From the NCBI GenBank assembly GCA_964346815.1, contig CAYFWF010000057.1:268266-332265 (forward strand): a stretch of 64,000 nt of DNA, given 5' to 3'. Origin of the DNA: CAYFWF01 sp964346815 (GTDB lineage Bacteria > Acidobacteriota > Aminicenantia > Aminicenantales > Aminicenantaceae). The translations under genes were made by a program, and so were the position numbers. Position 1 is the stretch's first letter. Each line of letters starts with the position of its first letter. The notes below the pieces were generated by a model. That model made no database searches. It saw only the letters and a list, made by a program, of their open reading frames with translations, and was not told the DNA's origin. Of the stretch, positions 55,471 through 63,490 are shown one piece after another.

Positions 55471-56507
55471 CGAAGCGAATCGATCTCTACGGGTGTGCGG
55501 GCTTCAGAGGACAAATAGACAGCCTCGATGATCCGTTGGACATCGAGTCCATCCTTCCAGGTGACTTCAGGCTTTCCCCCTTTCAAACAGCACGTAATGA
55601 AACGTCTGTCCTCATCGTAAAAACCCTCGCTTCCCAGGTCAAAGTGAGATGTGCTCCCTAAATCGATTTTATGGATGGTTGTCCATCCTGCTTCATATGG
55701 GGCGGAGTCCTGATGGAGATTCAGCTTGATATAATCGTTCGTGATTTCCATATATCCCTGTTCTGCTTCTATGGAAATGTCGATGGTCGCCAGCCGATAC
55801 CCTGGAAGACTCCAATTGGCATCCAAGACGCCGTTCATTCCGTTGGCATATTCGAAGAGGATGCTTCCGCTATCCTCGACTTGGGAATAAAAATTTATCG
55901 TTCGACCGTAGACTCTCCGGGGCAGGCCAAAATACCAAATGACCAAATAGATCAAATGAGAGGCGATATCGATAACCACCCCCCCTCCCGATTTGTTTTT
56001 ATCATAAAACCATCCCTTTTTTTTACTGAGAACCTGGCTGAAATAGACGGAAACAGTAAAGGAGAAGACATTTCCTAAAAGCCCATCCTCCAGCAGGTCT
56101 TTCGCCTTTCTATAAAGGGGGATATGGGCAAGAGTGAAGCCGGTGGCATGGAGGACATCCTTATCTTTCAGCAGAGCAACCATTTCTTGAGCAGACGAGA
56201 GGGACTCAGCCAAGGGCTTTTCGACGAACAGGTTCAGATTACGGGCAAGACACGTTCGAGCAACGGACAAATGAGTAAACGGAGGCGTACAGATAAAAAC
56301 CGCCTCCAAATCCATCTCTTCGAGCATTTGATCGAGACGAGGGTAGAAGGTGACATCCATGCCCGATTTTGCGGCATATTTGGACAGCTTTCTGTTGGTG
56401 TCGTGTACGGAAACCAGCTCTGCCTCCGGAATCATGTTGATCAGTGCGGAATGGAGGATTCCCATTTTTCCCAGCCCTACCACACCGGCTCTTATTCTCT
56501 TTTCCAT
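55467..56507 (-). CDS. Gfo/Idh/MocA-family oxidoreductase
   Basis: 346 residues. The NAD(P) motif VVGLGKMGILHS, catalytic E96-K97-P98 (FVEKPLAESL) and SGGGVVIDIASHLIYL (173-188) are all present, so it is probably an active sugar-type dehydrogenase. It is the same length as the paralogue at 53555-54595 and shares SGLTG/MNGVLDANWSLPGY-type C-terminal segments with it. It is transcribed against the glycan cluster. It marks the last ordinary chromosomal gene before the AT-rich region. Confidence 0.88.
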   Translation of the reverse strand: MEKRIRAGVVGLGKMGILHSALINMIPEAELVSVHDTNRKLSKYAAKSGMDVTFYPRLDQMLEEMDLEAVFICTPPFTHLSVARTCLARNLNLFVEKPLAESLSSAQEMVALLKDKDVLHATGFTLAHIPLYRKAKDLLEDGLLGNVFSFTVSVYFSQVLSKKKGWFYDKNKSGGGVVIDIASHLIYLVIWYFGLPRRVYGRTINFYSQVEDSGSILFEYANGMNGVLDANWSLPGYRLATIDISIEAEQGYMEITNDYIKLNLHQDSAPYEAGWTTIHKIDLGSTSHFDLGSEGFYDEDRRFITCCLKGGKPEVTWKDGLDVQRIIEAVYLSSEARTPVEIDSLR

Positions 56508-56583
56508 CTTCCCTCTATTCTACCTATTTCTAGATAAAAGATAAATCCTTGGCTCTTTTTCTATCTTAATGGGTTAGCTTTAA

Positions 56584-56721
56584 TGGAAAAAGACATCAGG
56601 CATACCTGAGTATACGAGACAATTAAAGAAAAATAAGCCAAACAAAATCATTTCGGCACTGAAGAAATTCGCCGACTTCCCTGCCATTTCCGAACTCAAA
56701 GAAATACTGGAAGGAGTCTAA
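56584..56721 (+). pseudogene. 45-codon open frame without a start codon, possible remnant
   Basis: After TAA 56581 the frame reads WKKTSGIPEYTRQLKKNKP and continues coding-like (IISALKKFADFPAISELKE) to TAA at 56719. No ATG, GTG or TTG lies in it, so it is either a 5'-truncated gene tail or has lost its start to a frameshift near ATGGAAAAA (56583). The GGAAGGAG near its end serves as ribosome site for the next gene. The rest of the 216-base gap holds nothing recognisable. Confidence 0.3.
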
Positions 56722-56723
56722 TC

Positions 56724-57017
56724 ATGATCATCGTTGACGTCATTAATTTGAGAAAAATTGAACCGATAAAGACCAAGACTATTTGCAGATTAGCATGGGA
56801 CGAAAAGCGGAACAGGATCAAAATCCTTAAAGGAAAAAAAGTTGGGAAGAGGATTTTGAAGGAGAAATTTTTGGACAAACGCTGGTATGGTACAGAAAAA
56901 GCGGTTTATCTTTCAGCCGATCAAGAGAAGGATTTCATCCAGAACCTATGCTATGGAATCTGCGGAAGCAGAGTTTGGGCCACGATTCCGTACAGGAAAA
57001 ACATAACATCTAAGTGA
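56724..57017 (+). CDS. Hypothetical protein (first gene of island operon)
   Basis: 97 residues, basic (about 20 Lys/Arg), preceded by GGAAGGAG. There is no recognised domain; the sequence has the beta-like start MIIVDVINLRKIEPIK and the segment LCYGICGSRVWATIPYRK. It is followed within 11 bases by the next hypothetical gene, so an operon is likely. Base composition is lower in GC than the chromosome before 56.5 kb. Confidence 0.6.
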   Translation: MIIVDVINLRKIEPIKTKTICRLAWDEKRNRIKILKGKKVGKRILKEKFLDKRWYGTEKAVYLSADQEKDFIQNLCYGICGSRVWATIPYRKNITSK

Positions 57018-57028
57018 GAGGAGGCTTA

Positions 57029-57487
57029 ATGTCTAAAGATGAAGGACTGCTCGATCTTTTGGGAAGTATTTTCGATATCCGTGAAGATGATCCGAAAGAG
57101 AGAAAAGAATTTAAGCGATGGTTCATGGAAAATGGAAGGCTTTTCAAAAAGATAGGAGACCCGAAATCGATTATCGAAAATTTTTCGATCAAGCCTCGGA
57201 AGAAAGAATGTCAACACAATTCTTTGTTGGCAATTCTAGTCAATAGAGATCGTGATTTGAAATTCTATACAGGTTATGCGACCACCAAATTATTTCAGGG
57301 AATTTTCTATCCACATTCGTTTAATGTTTTGAATGATGAGGTCATCGACACCACTTGGGACCATGGTCTGGAATATTTTGGCGTAGAAATCCCATATGAA
57401 TTTGCTTGCATCAAACTTTTGGAGAGTTGGAATTTATCTTTAGCAGAAATTTATTTCTCTGAAAGAATCAAACAGGAGGACGAATGA
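57029..57487 (+). CDS. Hypothetical protein (second gene of island operon)
   Basis: The start is ATG 57029 with GAGGAGG upstream; a GTG at 57014 overlaps the previous gene. The 152-residue acidic protein has no domain I can name. The segment HSFNVLNDEVIDTTWDHGLEYFGVEIP recalls an uncharacterised phage- and plasmid-borne family in which a His and an Asp follow each other at similar spacing; this is a weak impression only. It overlaps the next gene by 4 bases (ATGA). Confidence 0.6.
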   Translation: MSKDEGLLDLLGSIFDIREDDPKERKEFKRWFMENGRLFKKIGDPKSIIENFSIKPRKKECQHNSLLAILVNRDRDLKFYTGYATTKLFQGIFYPHSFNVLNDEVIDTTWDHGLEYFGVEIPYEFACIKLLESWNLSLAEIYFSERIKQEDE

Positions 57488-58497
57488 ACGAAAAAGCGAT
57501 TGAGAAAAGAGATAAGAAATTTCTTGCCGCAATAGAGGCTGGAGCACGTATTGTTGAAAAAGGTTTTGGAAAAGTGCTATTTGAGATCGGCAAGGGAAAC
57601 GTCATAAACACTGGGCAGCGTTTGGACTATAAGAGGATTTGGGTATTCCATTGTGCATCGGACATGATAGCAAGACAAGAATGGTTCTCTTTAATGAGTG
57701 AAAATCTTGCTATTCGTGATCACCAATTTCATAGATTGAAAGATTATTATGTTGTGATAATTCCGTTTCGAAAATTCAAGAGCTATGTGGGCAAAAGGGG
57801 CCTGAGAGTACAGGAGACCATAGATATATTCAAATCAATGCCAAGAATTATTTTCGAGTCTAGCAAAGAAAATGGATCAGTCAAATTGAATATCGGCGGT
57901 GAATGGAGAGATATAGTTTTTGCCAGTGACAATATCTGTGGCGTAATGATCGCTTCAGAACAACCAACTCTTGAGGACATTCGATCTATGGAAAAAAAAC
58001 TTAGAGGAAGGCCAAGAAAATCGGATTTAAAAAGCATTAAAAAAATCGGAGAGAGAGAAGAGCCTGTGTTCATTTTAATTTTCTCCAATCTTCAAGGAAG
58101 AGCATTTGTTGAAAGCGCAATGAAGAGACAAGGCAGTAGACTTCATTACCTTGAAATGTATCAGCTGGATGGACGTGCCCAGGAGCTTTACGAATCTTTA
58201 CGCTGGTGGGGAAATAAAACACCTGTTCATCCTGATATGGAATATATAAGCCGAGTTGTAGGATGGAAATGGCCTATTGAGGGAAAGCAACAGATATATA
58301 AACGGCGAAAAAGTTGCCAAAAATTAATTGATATTCTGTACGAAAAAGGGTTCATCGCAAAGCCTATGCTACCAACTGGAAAAGGAGATAAAACTTGTTG
58401 GCATTTTTTCATCAGAAAGGTAAGAGGACCAGAAATTAATAAGGGATTAGGGGTTACCCTGCCCCGAGTGCTACTTAGGTTTTCTTTTATTAGGTAG
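57484..58497 (+). CDS. Hypothetical protein with AT-hook-like motif (third gene of island operon)
   Basis: 337 residues, basic, no recognised family. An AT-hook-like RGRPRK lies at 174-179. The C-terminal part (ISRVVGWKWPIEGKQQIYKR, then KLIDILYEKGFI) looks helical and could be a winged helix, so DNA binding is possible. Replication-initiator or defence functions cannot be told from sequence alone. ATGA overlap with the previous gene shows coupling. Two hairpins follow the stop. Confidence 0.6.
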   Translation: MNEKAIEKRDKKFLAAIEAGARIVEKGFGKVLFEIGKGNVINTGQRLDYKRIWVFHCASDMIARQEWFSLMSENLAIRDHQFHRLKDYYVVIIPFRKFKSYVGKRGLRVQETIDIFKSMPRIIFESSKENGSVKLNIGGEWRDIVFASDNICGVMIASEQPTLEDIRSMEKKLRGRPRKSDLKSIKKIGEREEPVFILIFSNLQGRAFVESAMKRQGSRLHYLEMYQLDGRAQELYESLRWWGNKTPVHPDMEYISRVVGWKWPIEGKQQIYKRRKSCQKLIDILYEKGFIAKPMLPTGKGDKTCWHFFIRKVRGPEINKGLGVTLPRVLLRFSFIR

Positions 58498-58525
58498 AAA
58501 AGGAAAAAATGGAAAAAATAGGAAG

Positions 58526-58579
58526 GTGCCTAAGAAGGCACGCTGGGCCTCCGGGAGTCGGCCCAGCCAAAAGACATTT
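58526..58579 (+). terminator. Tandem hairpins after the island operon, probable terminator
   Basis: GTGCCT-AAGA-AGGCAC (58526-58541) abuts GCTGGGCC-loop-GGCCCAGC (58542-58567), and a short T-run (TTTTT, about 58574-58579) follows. It lies 28 bases past the stop of the 337-residue gene. The second stem alone could terminate transcription, although 6 bases separate it from the T-run. The 58580-58672 stretch shows nothing else. Confidence 0.5.
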
Positions 58580-58672
58580 TTAATTACTGGAAAGGGAAAA
58601 GAAAATAAAAGGTGTCAAATCAAGTTCTACTCAGAGAGTAATTATTTATTTCTCCCCCCCTTTGGTTTAAGC

Positions 58673-59065
58673 TCAAAGCTGTGTTACATTCATCTTTCTT
58701 ATTCTTCTCCAACATATAATAAAAAGAATACCACTGACCATGAAAGGTACGCCAACTATCATCAGCGCTGGCTCATTATGCAGTAGGGGCATAATAGTTG
58801 CAGCCACTCCAGCTATGACGAGTAAAACCCCGCCTGTCTCTTCCCTCTGCCATGCGATTGCCCAACCAGCTAGTGCCGCAAAATAACTGGCGAACAAATA
58901 CAGATCGAGAACTATCGACAATGGAGCTTCCCTCCATTGGTCTCCGGCTATGACAGTGTTAATAAATATCAACAAGATAAATACAAAAGATAAAGTGCTT
59001 ATCCATCTAGCGACCCTCTGTATAATCCATGTCCTAAAATCTGTATTTCTGCTTACCTTAGTCAT
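58673..59065 (-). CDS. Small integral membrane protein, uncharacterised
   Basis: 130 residues with four predicted membrane helices (STLSFVFILLIFINTVIAG, LDLYLFASYFAALAGWAIAW, VLLVIAGVAATIMPLL, LMIVGVPFMVSGILFIICW) and a basic C-terminus (RRIRKMN). It resembles small uncharacterised four-helix membrane proteins. It follows the SnoaL-like lipoprotein genes on the same strand. Confidence 0.65.
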   Translation of the reverse strand: MTKVSRNTDFRTWIIQRVARWISTLSFVFILLIFINTVIAGDQWREAPLSIVLDLYLFASYFAALAGWAIAWQREETGGVLLVIAGVAATIMPLLHNEPALMIVGVPFMVSGILFIICWRRIRKMNVTQL

Positions 59066-59093
59066 GAAATCCTCTTTTATATATAGATTTCAT

Positions 59094-59624
59094 CTACTTA
59101 ACCTCCTTCGGCTTTAGCTCCATGCCGAGTTGAAGAGCATAGCTTAATGTATCTCCTACTTCCCAACTCTCAACAATTTTTCCATCTTCAACTCGTACTA
59201 TTTTGATGCCATCAATTTCTATCGTCTTTCCTGTTGCAGGCAAACCTTCAGTGTCCCCTTCATGAGTTCCCCTTAAAATTAATCTCGAAATGACTTTGTC
59301 TCCTTTAGCGATTATATCCTGGGCTATACTAGTCCTATCAGGCAACATTTCCATTTGCCGTTTAATAGATTCTATCGTTTCCTCAAGGGACATATATCCT
59401 CCAGATACGTGCCTAACATAGTCAGGAGAAAGGATTTCCTTTAAAGTCTCAAAATCTCCCTTTGACCATGCTTCCGAGTAACGATTGACTATCTCCTTAT
59501 TCTGCTCCTCAAGTGCTGCCTGGGCTCTGAACTCTTCAAGCTCTGCCATCGCTTCCTTATCCTGGCAGCCAACCATAAAGCATAGAATCAGGGTCAAAGG
59601 TAGAATCATGCAAAGTTTTTTCAT
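59094..59624 (-). CDS. SnoaL-like (ester cyclase-type) lipoprotein
   Basis: 176 residues with a lipoprotein signal (ILCFMVGC) and a SnoaL/NTF2-like domain: VNRYSEAWSKGDFETLKEIL, YVRHVSGG, GDKVISRLILRGTHEGD and GKIVESWEVGDTLSYALQLG. Soluble relatives include ester cyclases of polyketide pathways, but many family members have no known activity. It is a tandem paralogue of the gene upstream (36 bases away). Confidence 0.75.
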   Translation of the reverse strand: MKKLCMILPLTLILCFMVGCQDKEAMAELEEFRAQAALEEQNKEIVNRYSEAWSKGDFETLKEILSPDYVRHVSGGYMSLEETIESIKRQMEMLPDRTSIAQDIIAKGDKVISRLILRGTHEGDTEGLPATGKTIEIDGIKIVRVEDGKIVESWEVGDTLSYALQLGMELKPKEVK

Positions 59625-59660
59625 CGCTTCCCCCTATCTAAAAACTTGGTTTATGGTTGG

Positions 59661-60203
59661 CTACTTTTTCTCTTCTGGCAGTTCTGGAGGCTGTGGAGGA
59701 GTAAGTGTAAAACCGAGCTGCTGATAGAAATCTAGCACGTTCCAAAAAGTCTCATCCTCCACTATTTTTCCATCTGCTACACGAGTCATAGCCATCCCAG
59801 TTATATTAAAGGTCTTGCCAGTTGGCGGCAGGTCACCAAGAGGACCTGTATTTGTTCCTGTTATTGTGTAGCGACACCAAATCTTGTCCCCTTTTACAAC
59901 TAGTTCTTCAACTGTACCCTTAAAATCAGAGAACGAAATTGCATTATTTCTTATCATAGTCTTGAAAGCTTCGATGCCAACAAGGGGTTCAGGTAAAATA
60001 GGATAGCGTAGCACACACTCAGGGTCGATAATTTCCTCGGCTAGAGCCAAGTTACTCTCACTGATTGACATAAAGCTATCGAGGAGAACTTTGGCTTCCT
60101 CTTCAGTAATTCCCTCAGGAACTTCCTCTGTTGCCTGTTTCTGGCAGCCGAAAGTAAAACAAAGCAGAAAGACCAAAGGAATGATTGTGAGTAGTTTTTT
60201 CAT
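59661..60203 (-). CDS. SnoaL-like lipoprotein, paralogue of its neighbour
   Basis: The start is ATG 60203 with GGAGGAGG upstream; a longer frame to 60242 is less likely. The 180-residue protein has a lipoprotein signal (LLCFTFGC) and a SnoaL/NTF2-like domain with GDKIWCRYTITGTNTG, DLPPTGKTFNITGM and DGKIVEDETFWNVLDFYQQLG, each aligning with the downstream protein. It ends in a Pro-rich tail (TPPQPPELPEEKK). It probably arose by tandem duplication. Confidence 0.75.
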   Translation of the reverse strand: MKKLLTIIPLVFLLCFTFGCQKQATEEVPEGITEEEAKVLLDSFMSISESNLALAEEIIDPECVLRYPILPEPLVGIEAFKTMIRNNAISFSDFKGTVEELVVKGDKIWCRYTITGTNTGPLGDLPPTGKTFNITGMAMTRVADGKIVEDETFWNVLDFYQQLGFTLTPPQPPELPEEKK

Positions 60204-60931
60204 CTTAACCTCCTCCTTTCTGATGAGAACATTAGACATCACTTGACAGTATCAGTCAAGTTTTAAGACAAGGCTAATAACGGGTGAAAATTATCCCAAT
60301 TCCATTGAATGAAAAAATAGGAAAAAATCTCCAAGAAGGGTGAAAAAAGAAAAGATTTGGAAGGATTTAGATAAAACATAAAGATATTACAGGAAAACAA
60401 GCAAAAAGAAAGGCAAAAGAGGGTGAATTCGCTGAATTCAGTTTTGAGAAATTGTGGTAATTTCTGAGCGATTTGAAAAAGAAAAGATTGAGAGAAAGCG
60501 GTGGTTACTAATCTAAGCATTGATATAGTACCCTTCTCGGGAAAGGGGTTAATAAAGAGATTAATAGGACGATGGGTTCAGCGGTATCCGGTGCAGAAAA
60601 ATTTTCTCGGAGTCAGTGAGATAATTAGTCGCAAATAATGCCAGATATCCGGCTCTGGGTAATGTCTGCGTCCTGCCGTCAAGAAAAGCTTATTTCTCCC
60701 ACTAGATGGTGTTTTATGGCCTGGAATCAAGCTTCTTAATTAATTCGTTACATCTATCGCTCCCGGATCGCAGAGGACTCCAGGGGAATGGTGGCTGATC
60801 TTTAATTAAAATAGTTATTTTAATTGAAATTTGCCCATAATTATCTAGCGTTGGAAGTTGAGACAATTTCCAGGTTGAAATTTCATGAAAAAAAGAGCCG
60901 TCTCGAGAACACGCAGATGAAATAACTGACG
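60204..60931. other. Gene-poor stretch, nothing recognisable
   Basis: AT-rich DNA with stop codons in all frames at short intervals. Short coding-like runs (for example around 60380-60480 on the plus strand, KDITGKQAKRKAKEGEFAEF) have no start and no recognisable relative. A direct repeat TGAATTC...TGAATTC lies near 60424. No promoter or RNA gene is evident. It looks like decayed sequence. Confidence 0.4.
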
Positions 60932-61213
60932 ATGGGGTCTTTGATCTGTCGTACTGAGGCACGAATACCGTATTATGACATTCCTTGCCCAAAATTATCT
61001 TCAGCCCAATTTCGCAAATTGTTAGATTTAGCGAAATCCATTGAACGTTTTATTGTCTGAATTCCAAGGGATATGGAGGAGAATATCATAGGTGAAGGAA
61101 TTCCTGTAGAAAATTTTGGGTACGCCCAACCTGAAACAATCATCAAAAAATTAGTGACAAGAAAAAATGAGATTTCTTGTCAACTGAGTCAATTATCGGA
61201 GTTGGTAGCTTAA
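60932..61213 (+). pseudogene. Decayed gene with an internal in-frame TGA
   Basis: One reading frame gives MGSLICRTEARIPYYDIP, then SSAQFRKLLDLAKSIERFIV, a TGA at 61058-61060, and goes on as IPRDMEENIIGEGIPVENFG to TAA at 61211. Both halves look coding, so this may be a gene broken by a stop, or two tiny genes (the second could start at ATG 61073, after AAGGG). A perfect 10-bp hairpin TGACAAGAAA/TTTCTTGTCA lies within it at 61155-61182. No family is recognised. Confidence 0.35.
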
Positions 61214-61240
61214 AGGTTAATAGGAACTAACCCCGACCTA

Positions 61241-61289
61241 CTGATTACGAATCAGAAAGCCGCAGGCTTGAATCCTGACGGGCGAATCA
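61241..61289 (+). pseudogene. Degenerate tRNA-Arg 3' half
   Basis: CTGATTACGAATCAG followed by AAAGCCGCAGGCTTGAATCC and TGACGGGCGAATCA matches, with several changes, the anticodon arm to 3' end of the tRNA-Arg(ACG) fragment at 63816-63877. The anticodon stem (CTGA/TCAG, loop TTACGAA) is kept; the T loop is CTTGAAT instead of TTCGAAT and the CCA end is lost. The 5' half is absent or unrecognisable, although GTTGGTAGC at 61201 recalls a D arm. The following 61290-61760 holds no supported gene. Confidence 0.5.
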
Positions 61290-61769
61290 GGTTTTAGTTC
61301 TTCGCGTGACGTTTAGGTGAAATAATTTCTTTAGAGGCTCCCTTTTCGACTTTCACAAAGCGCAACAAAGGCGGTGATCGCGGGGATACGCATAGCCTCT
61401 TTTCCCTGAAATGCCTGTATTTTATTATATTAATACGTGCTGTCCGAGAATTCGTAGCAACGAGCGAATGCGTGATGACATCGAGAATCCGGTTCCAGGC
61501 TGCAGGCGATACCGGTATCTGACTTTAGCGTGGACATCATGCAAGCGGTATCGATAAGCCGCTAAGATAGTAGAATCAGCTGCTATGACATTTTCTTTAA
61601 CGTGTAAACAGAGATGCTTTCCCGCTGTTGCCAGTTTTGACTTGCTATCCGCAAAAAGACTATCGCCTCGCTCTGAAAATGGCGAAGCAGCAGCGACAAT
61701 GTGCATGAAGCCATCGTCACCGGAAAGCAAATGCTTGCTGTTCATACTGGGTAGAAAATCCCCCATATT

Positions 61770-61798
61770 TTGACATGAAAAAACTCAATTGCTATAAT
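61770..61798 (+). promoter_or_regulatory. Near-perfect sigma70 promoter of the beta-barrel gene
   Basis: TTGACA (61770-61775), a 17-base spacer and TATAAT (61793-61798) match the consensus exactly. Transcription would start near 61805, giving a leader of about 35 bases that contains GGAGG (61826-61830) and the palindrome at the start codon. Confidence 0.85.
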
Positions 61799-61832
61799 TG
61801 AACCGCATAATACAAAGATATCTTAGGAGGAA

Positions 61833-61846
61833 TTGACACGTGTCAA
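61833..61846. promoter_or_regulatory. 14-bp perfect palindrome over the start codon
   Basis: TTGACACGTGTCAA is a perfect inverted repeat that contains the GTG start (61840-61842), directly after the AGGAGG site. It could be a repressor operator about 30 bases downstream of the transcription start, or a small mRNA hairpin that hides the start codon. Confidence 0.5.
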
Positions 61847-62358
61847 CCCAAACACTTAAGTATCGAATCACGCAGGTAGTGACAGTGGTTTTAATGGCCA
61901 TGATGCCCTCTCTGATGGAGAGCCAACAGCTGCGCCGGCCCGCTTTGGGAGTGGCAGCAGGTCCGGCTTCATATGATCTATCCGGTACGGGAACCTCATT
62001 CGTCATCGCTGTAAACGCGGAGTATTCACCGCTAAAACCGGTGATATGGGAAGCCAGGCTTGTCTACTTTCAGTACAAGAGCCAGGCTGACATCAACTAT
62101 CGAATTCTCATGCCGGAAATAGGTGTTCAAGTGTTCATCCCAGTGGGTTCCGTGCAGCCATACCTGGGAGTAGGCGCCGGCATTTCAACGGTAGTATCCG
62201 GCCCCAAAGACACCGAGCTCACATTGCATACTGCTTTCGGGCTGCGGGTTATAGCATCACGGAACTTTGGCCTGCGAGGAGAGATACGCATCAGATCTGT
62301 TGATCCATGGAGTGGAACAATCGCTGATTTCACAGGCGGCTTAACATACAGCTTCTGA
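61840..62358 (+). CDS. Outer-membrane beta-barrel (porin-like) protein
   Basis: 172 residues from GTG 61840, with AGGAGG upstream. A signal-like N-terminus (VVTVVLMAMMPSLMESQQ) is followed by alternating hydrophobic strands (VIWEARLVYFQYKSQ, IGVQVFIPVGSVQPYLGVGAG, TAFGLRVIASRNFGLRGEIR) and a terminal TYSF, as in small eight-stranded OmpA/OmpW-type barrels. The ligand or role is unknown. It has its own strong promoter and stands alone. Confidence 0.75.
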   Translation: MSTQTLKYRITQVVTVVLMAMMPSLMESQQLRRPALGVAAGPASYDLSGTGTSFVIAVNAEYSPLKPVIWEARLVYFQYKSQADINYRILMPEIGVQVFIPVGSVQPYLGVGAGISTVVSGPKDTELTLHTAFGLRVIASRNFGLRGEIRIRSVDPWSGTIADFTGGLTYSF

Positions 62359-62455
62359 TTCTCTTCGTAATTTTATTATATGGTGTTGGTTTTGTTTGGG
62401 AAGAGGAGCAAAACCGGGAAGACTTCATACGGAAGAAAACTCGTCCTCTCAGGAT

Positions 62456-62941
62456 TTACTCCATTCTGACACCGCCATAAAAGGAGGGCATTGTACCTGA
62501 CTTCTCATTTAAGGCAACGATTCCCGATAATCCAGATACAGTTGAGGATGAGACAACTGCTTTTGTTAAGCAACCTAGTATTATTGAGTTAAAAGCATAT
62601 CGGGATACTTGGGTGAGGTCGAAATAAGCGCCGCTTTTGGCCGTCGCCAGGATGGAAACGCTCAGCCTCTTTTTCGGCTTGATCATGAGATAAGCTTGCG
62701 GCCTGCCGTTGGATCCACCGTGAAACACGGTCAGGTCCGGGCTGCCCCAATGGGTGATCCCCCATCCCATCCCGGCGGGGCCGTTCCAATGTTGAATCAT
62801 TTCCTCATAGAACATATCCGGCGGCACGTACGTATGTTCTATAACCCCGATGGAAAAAAGCGCCATATCTCTCACGGTGGAATGGACTCTCGCCCCCGGC
62901 GCTCGGAAATGCTCCTCGGCCCAAAACGAATCCGCCCCGAC
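62456..62941 (-). pseudogene. Truncated serine beta-lactamase-family hydrolase
   Basis: The C-terminal part of a class C beta-lactamase/esterase-type protein: APGARVHSTVRDMALFSIGV, GMGWGITHWGSPDLTVFHGGSNG (the HGG triad region) and SVSILATAKSG. The SxxK and YxN motifs that should precede it are missing because the coding sequence ends at the IS3-type element starting near 62942. The open frame that continues to 63073 is antisense to the IS and is not hydrolase. It is a fragment, probably inactive. Confidence 0.7.
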
Positions 62942-63490
62942 TGACCTGACCCCCTCACATCGTTCCAGTATTTGAGTTAAAATTTGGCTGAACGAAAGGA
63001 GAGGGACATGGGCAGGAAACGGTACACGCCTGAACAGATCATCACCATGCTTCGCGAAGCCGAAGTGCTTCACAGCAAGGGCATGAGGATGAGTGAGATC
63101 TGCCGACAGCTGGGCATCTCAGCCCAGACGTATTGCCGCTGGCGCAAAGAGTACGGCGGCATGAGGGTGGATCAGGCTAAGCGGCTGAAGGAGCTTGAGC
63201 AGGAAAACGCCCGTCTCAAGAAACTTGTGGCTGATCTTTCCCTGGACAACGCCATCCTCAAGGAGGTGAGCCGGGGAAACTTCTGAGCCCGGCCAAAAGA
63301 AGCCGGGCTATTGACCATGTGTGTAGAGAGTTGAGGGTGTCGCAGCGGAGAGCCTGCCAGGTGCTGGGCCAGCCGCGTTCCACCCAGAGGCATGTACGAA
63401 AAGTCCCGGATGAGGAGGAGCAGCTTGTGGAGCGCATTGTATCCCTGGCAAGCCAGTACGGTCGCTACGGCTACCGCCAGCTGCTATCAG
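62942..63490 (+). mobile_element. Truncated IS3-family insertion sequence
   Basis: The left end begins TGACCTGACCCCC (62942-62954), typical of IS407-group IS3 elements. orfA is complete; orfB stops matching after YGRYGYRQL near 63486, and no right inverted repeat is seen. The element therefore lost its 3' two-thirds, including the DDE catalytic domain. It interrupts the hydrolase on its left. Confidence 0.75.
63008..63286 (+). CDS. IS3-family transposase OrfA
   Basis: 92 residues from ATG 63008, with GGAGAGG upstream. A helix-turn-helix (RYTPEQIITMLREAEVL, MSEICRQLGISAQTYCRWRK) and a C-terminal leucine-zipper-like helix (RLKELEQENARLKKLVADL) are the usual OrfA parts. It ends NF-stop at the site where orfB is entered by a -1 frameshift. 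It cannot move the element because orfB is incomplete. Confidence 0.88.
   Translation: MGRKRYTPEQIITMLREAEVLHSKGMRMSEICRQLGISAQTYCRWRKEYGGMRVDQAKRLKELEQENARLKKLVADLSLDNAILKEVSRGNF

Noticed and set aside
58526..58786. 86-codon plus-strand frame starting at GTG
   Set aside because: It begins inside the tandem hairpins and overlaps the membrane-protein gene on the other strand.
61425..61766. 113-codon open frame on the minus strand
   Set aside because: No ribosome site, no recognisable domain, odd composition, and it lies in decayed DNA upstream of the beta-barrel promoter.
62942..63073. N-terminal extension of the hydrolase fragment
   Set aside because: It is antisense to the IS3 element and unlike any hydrolase N-terminus.
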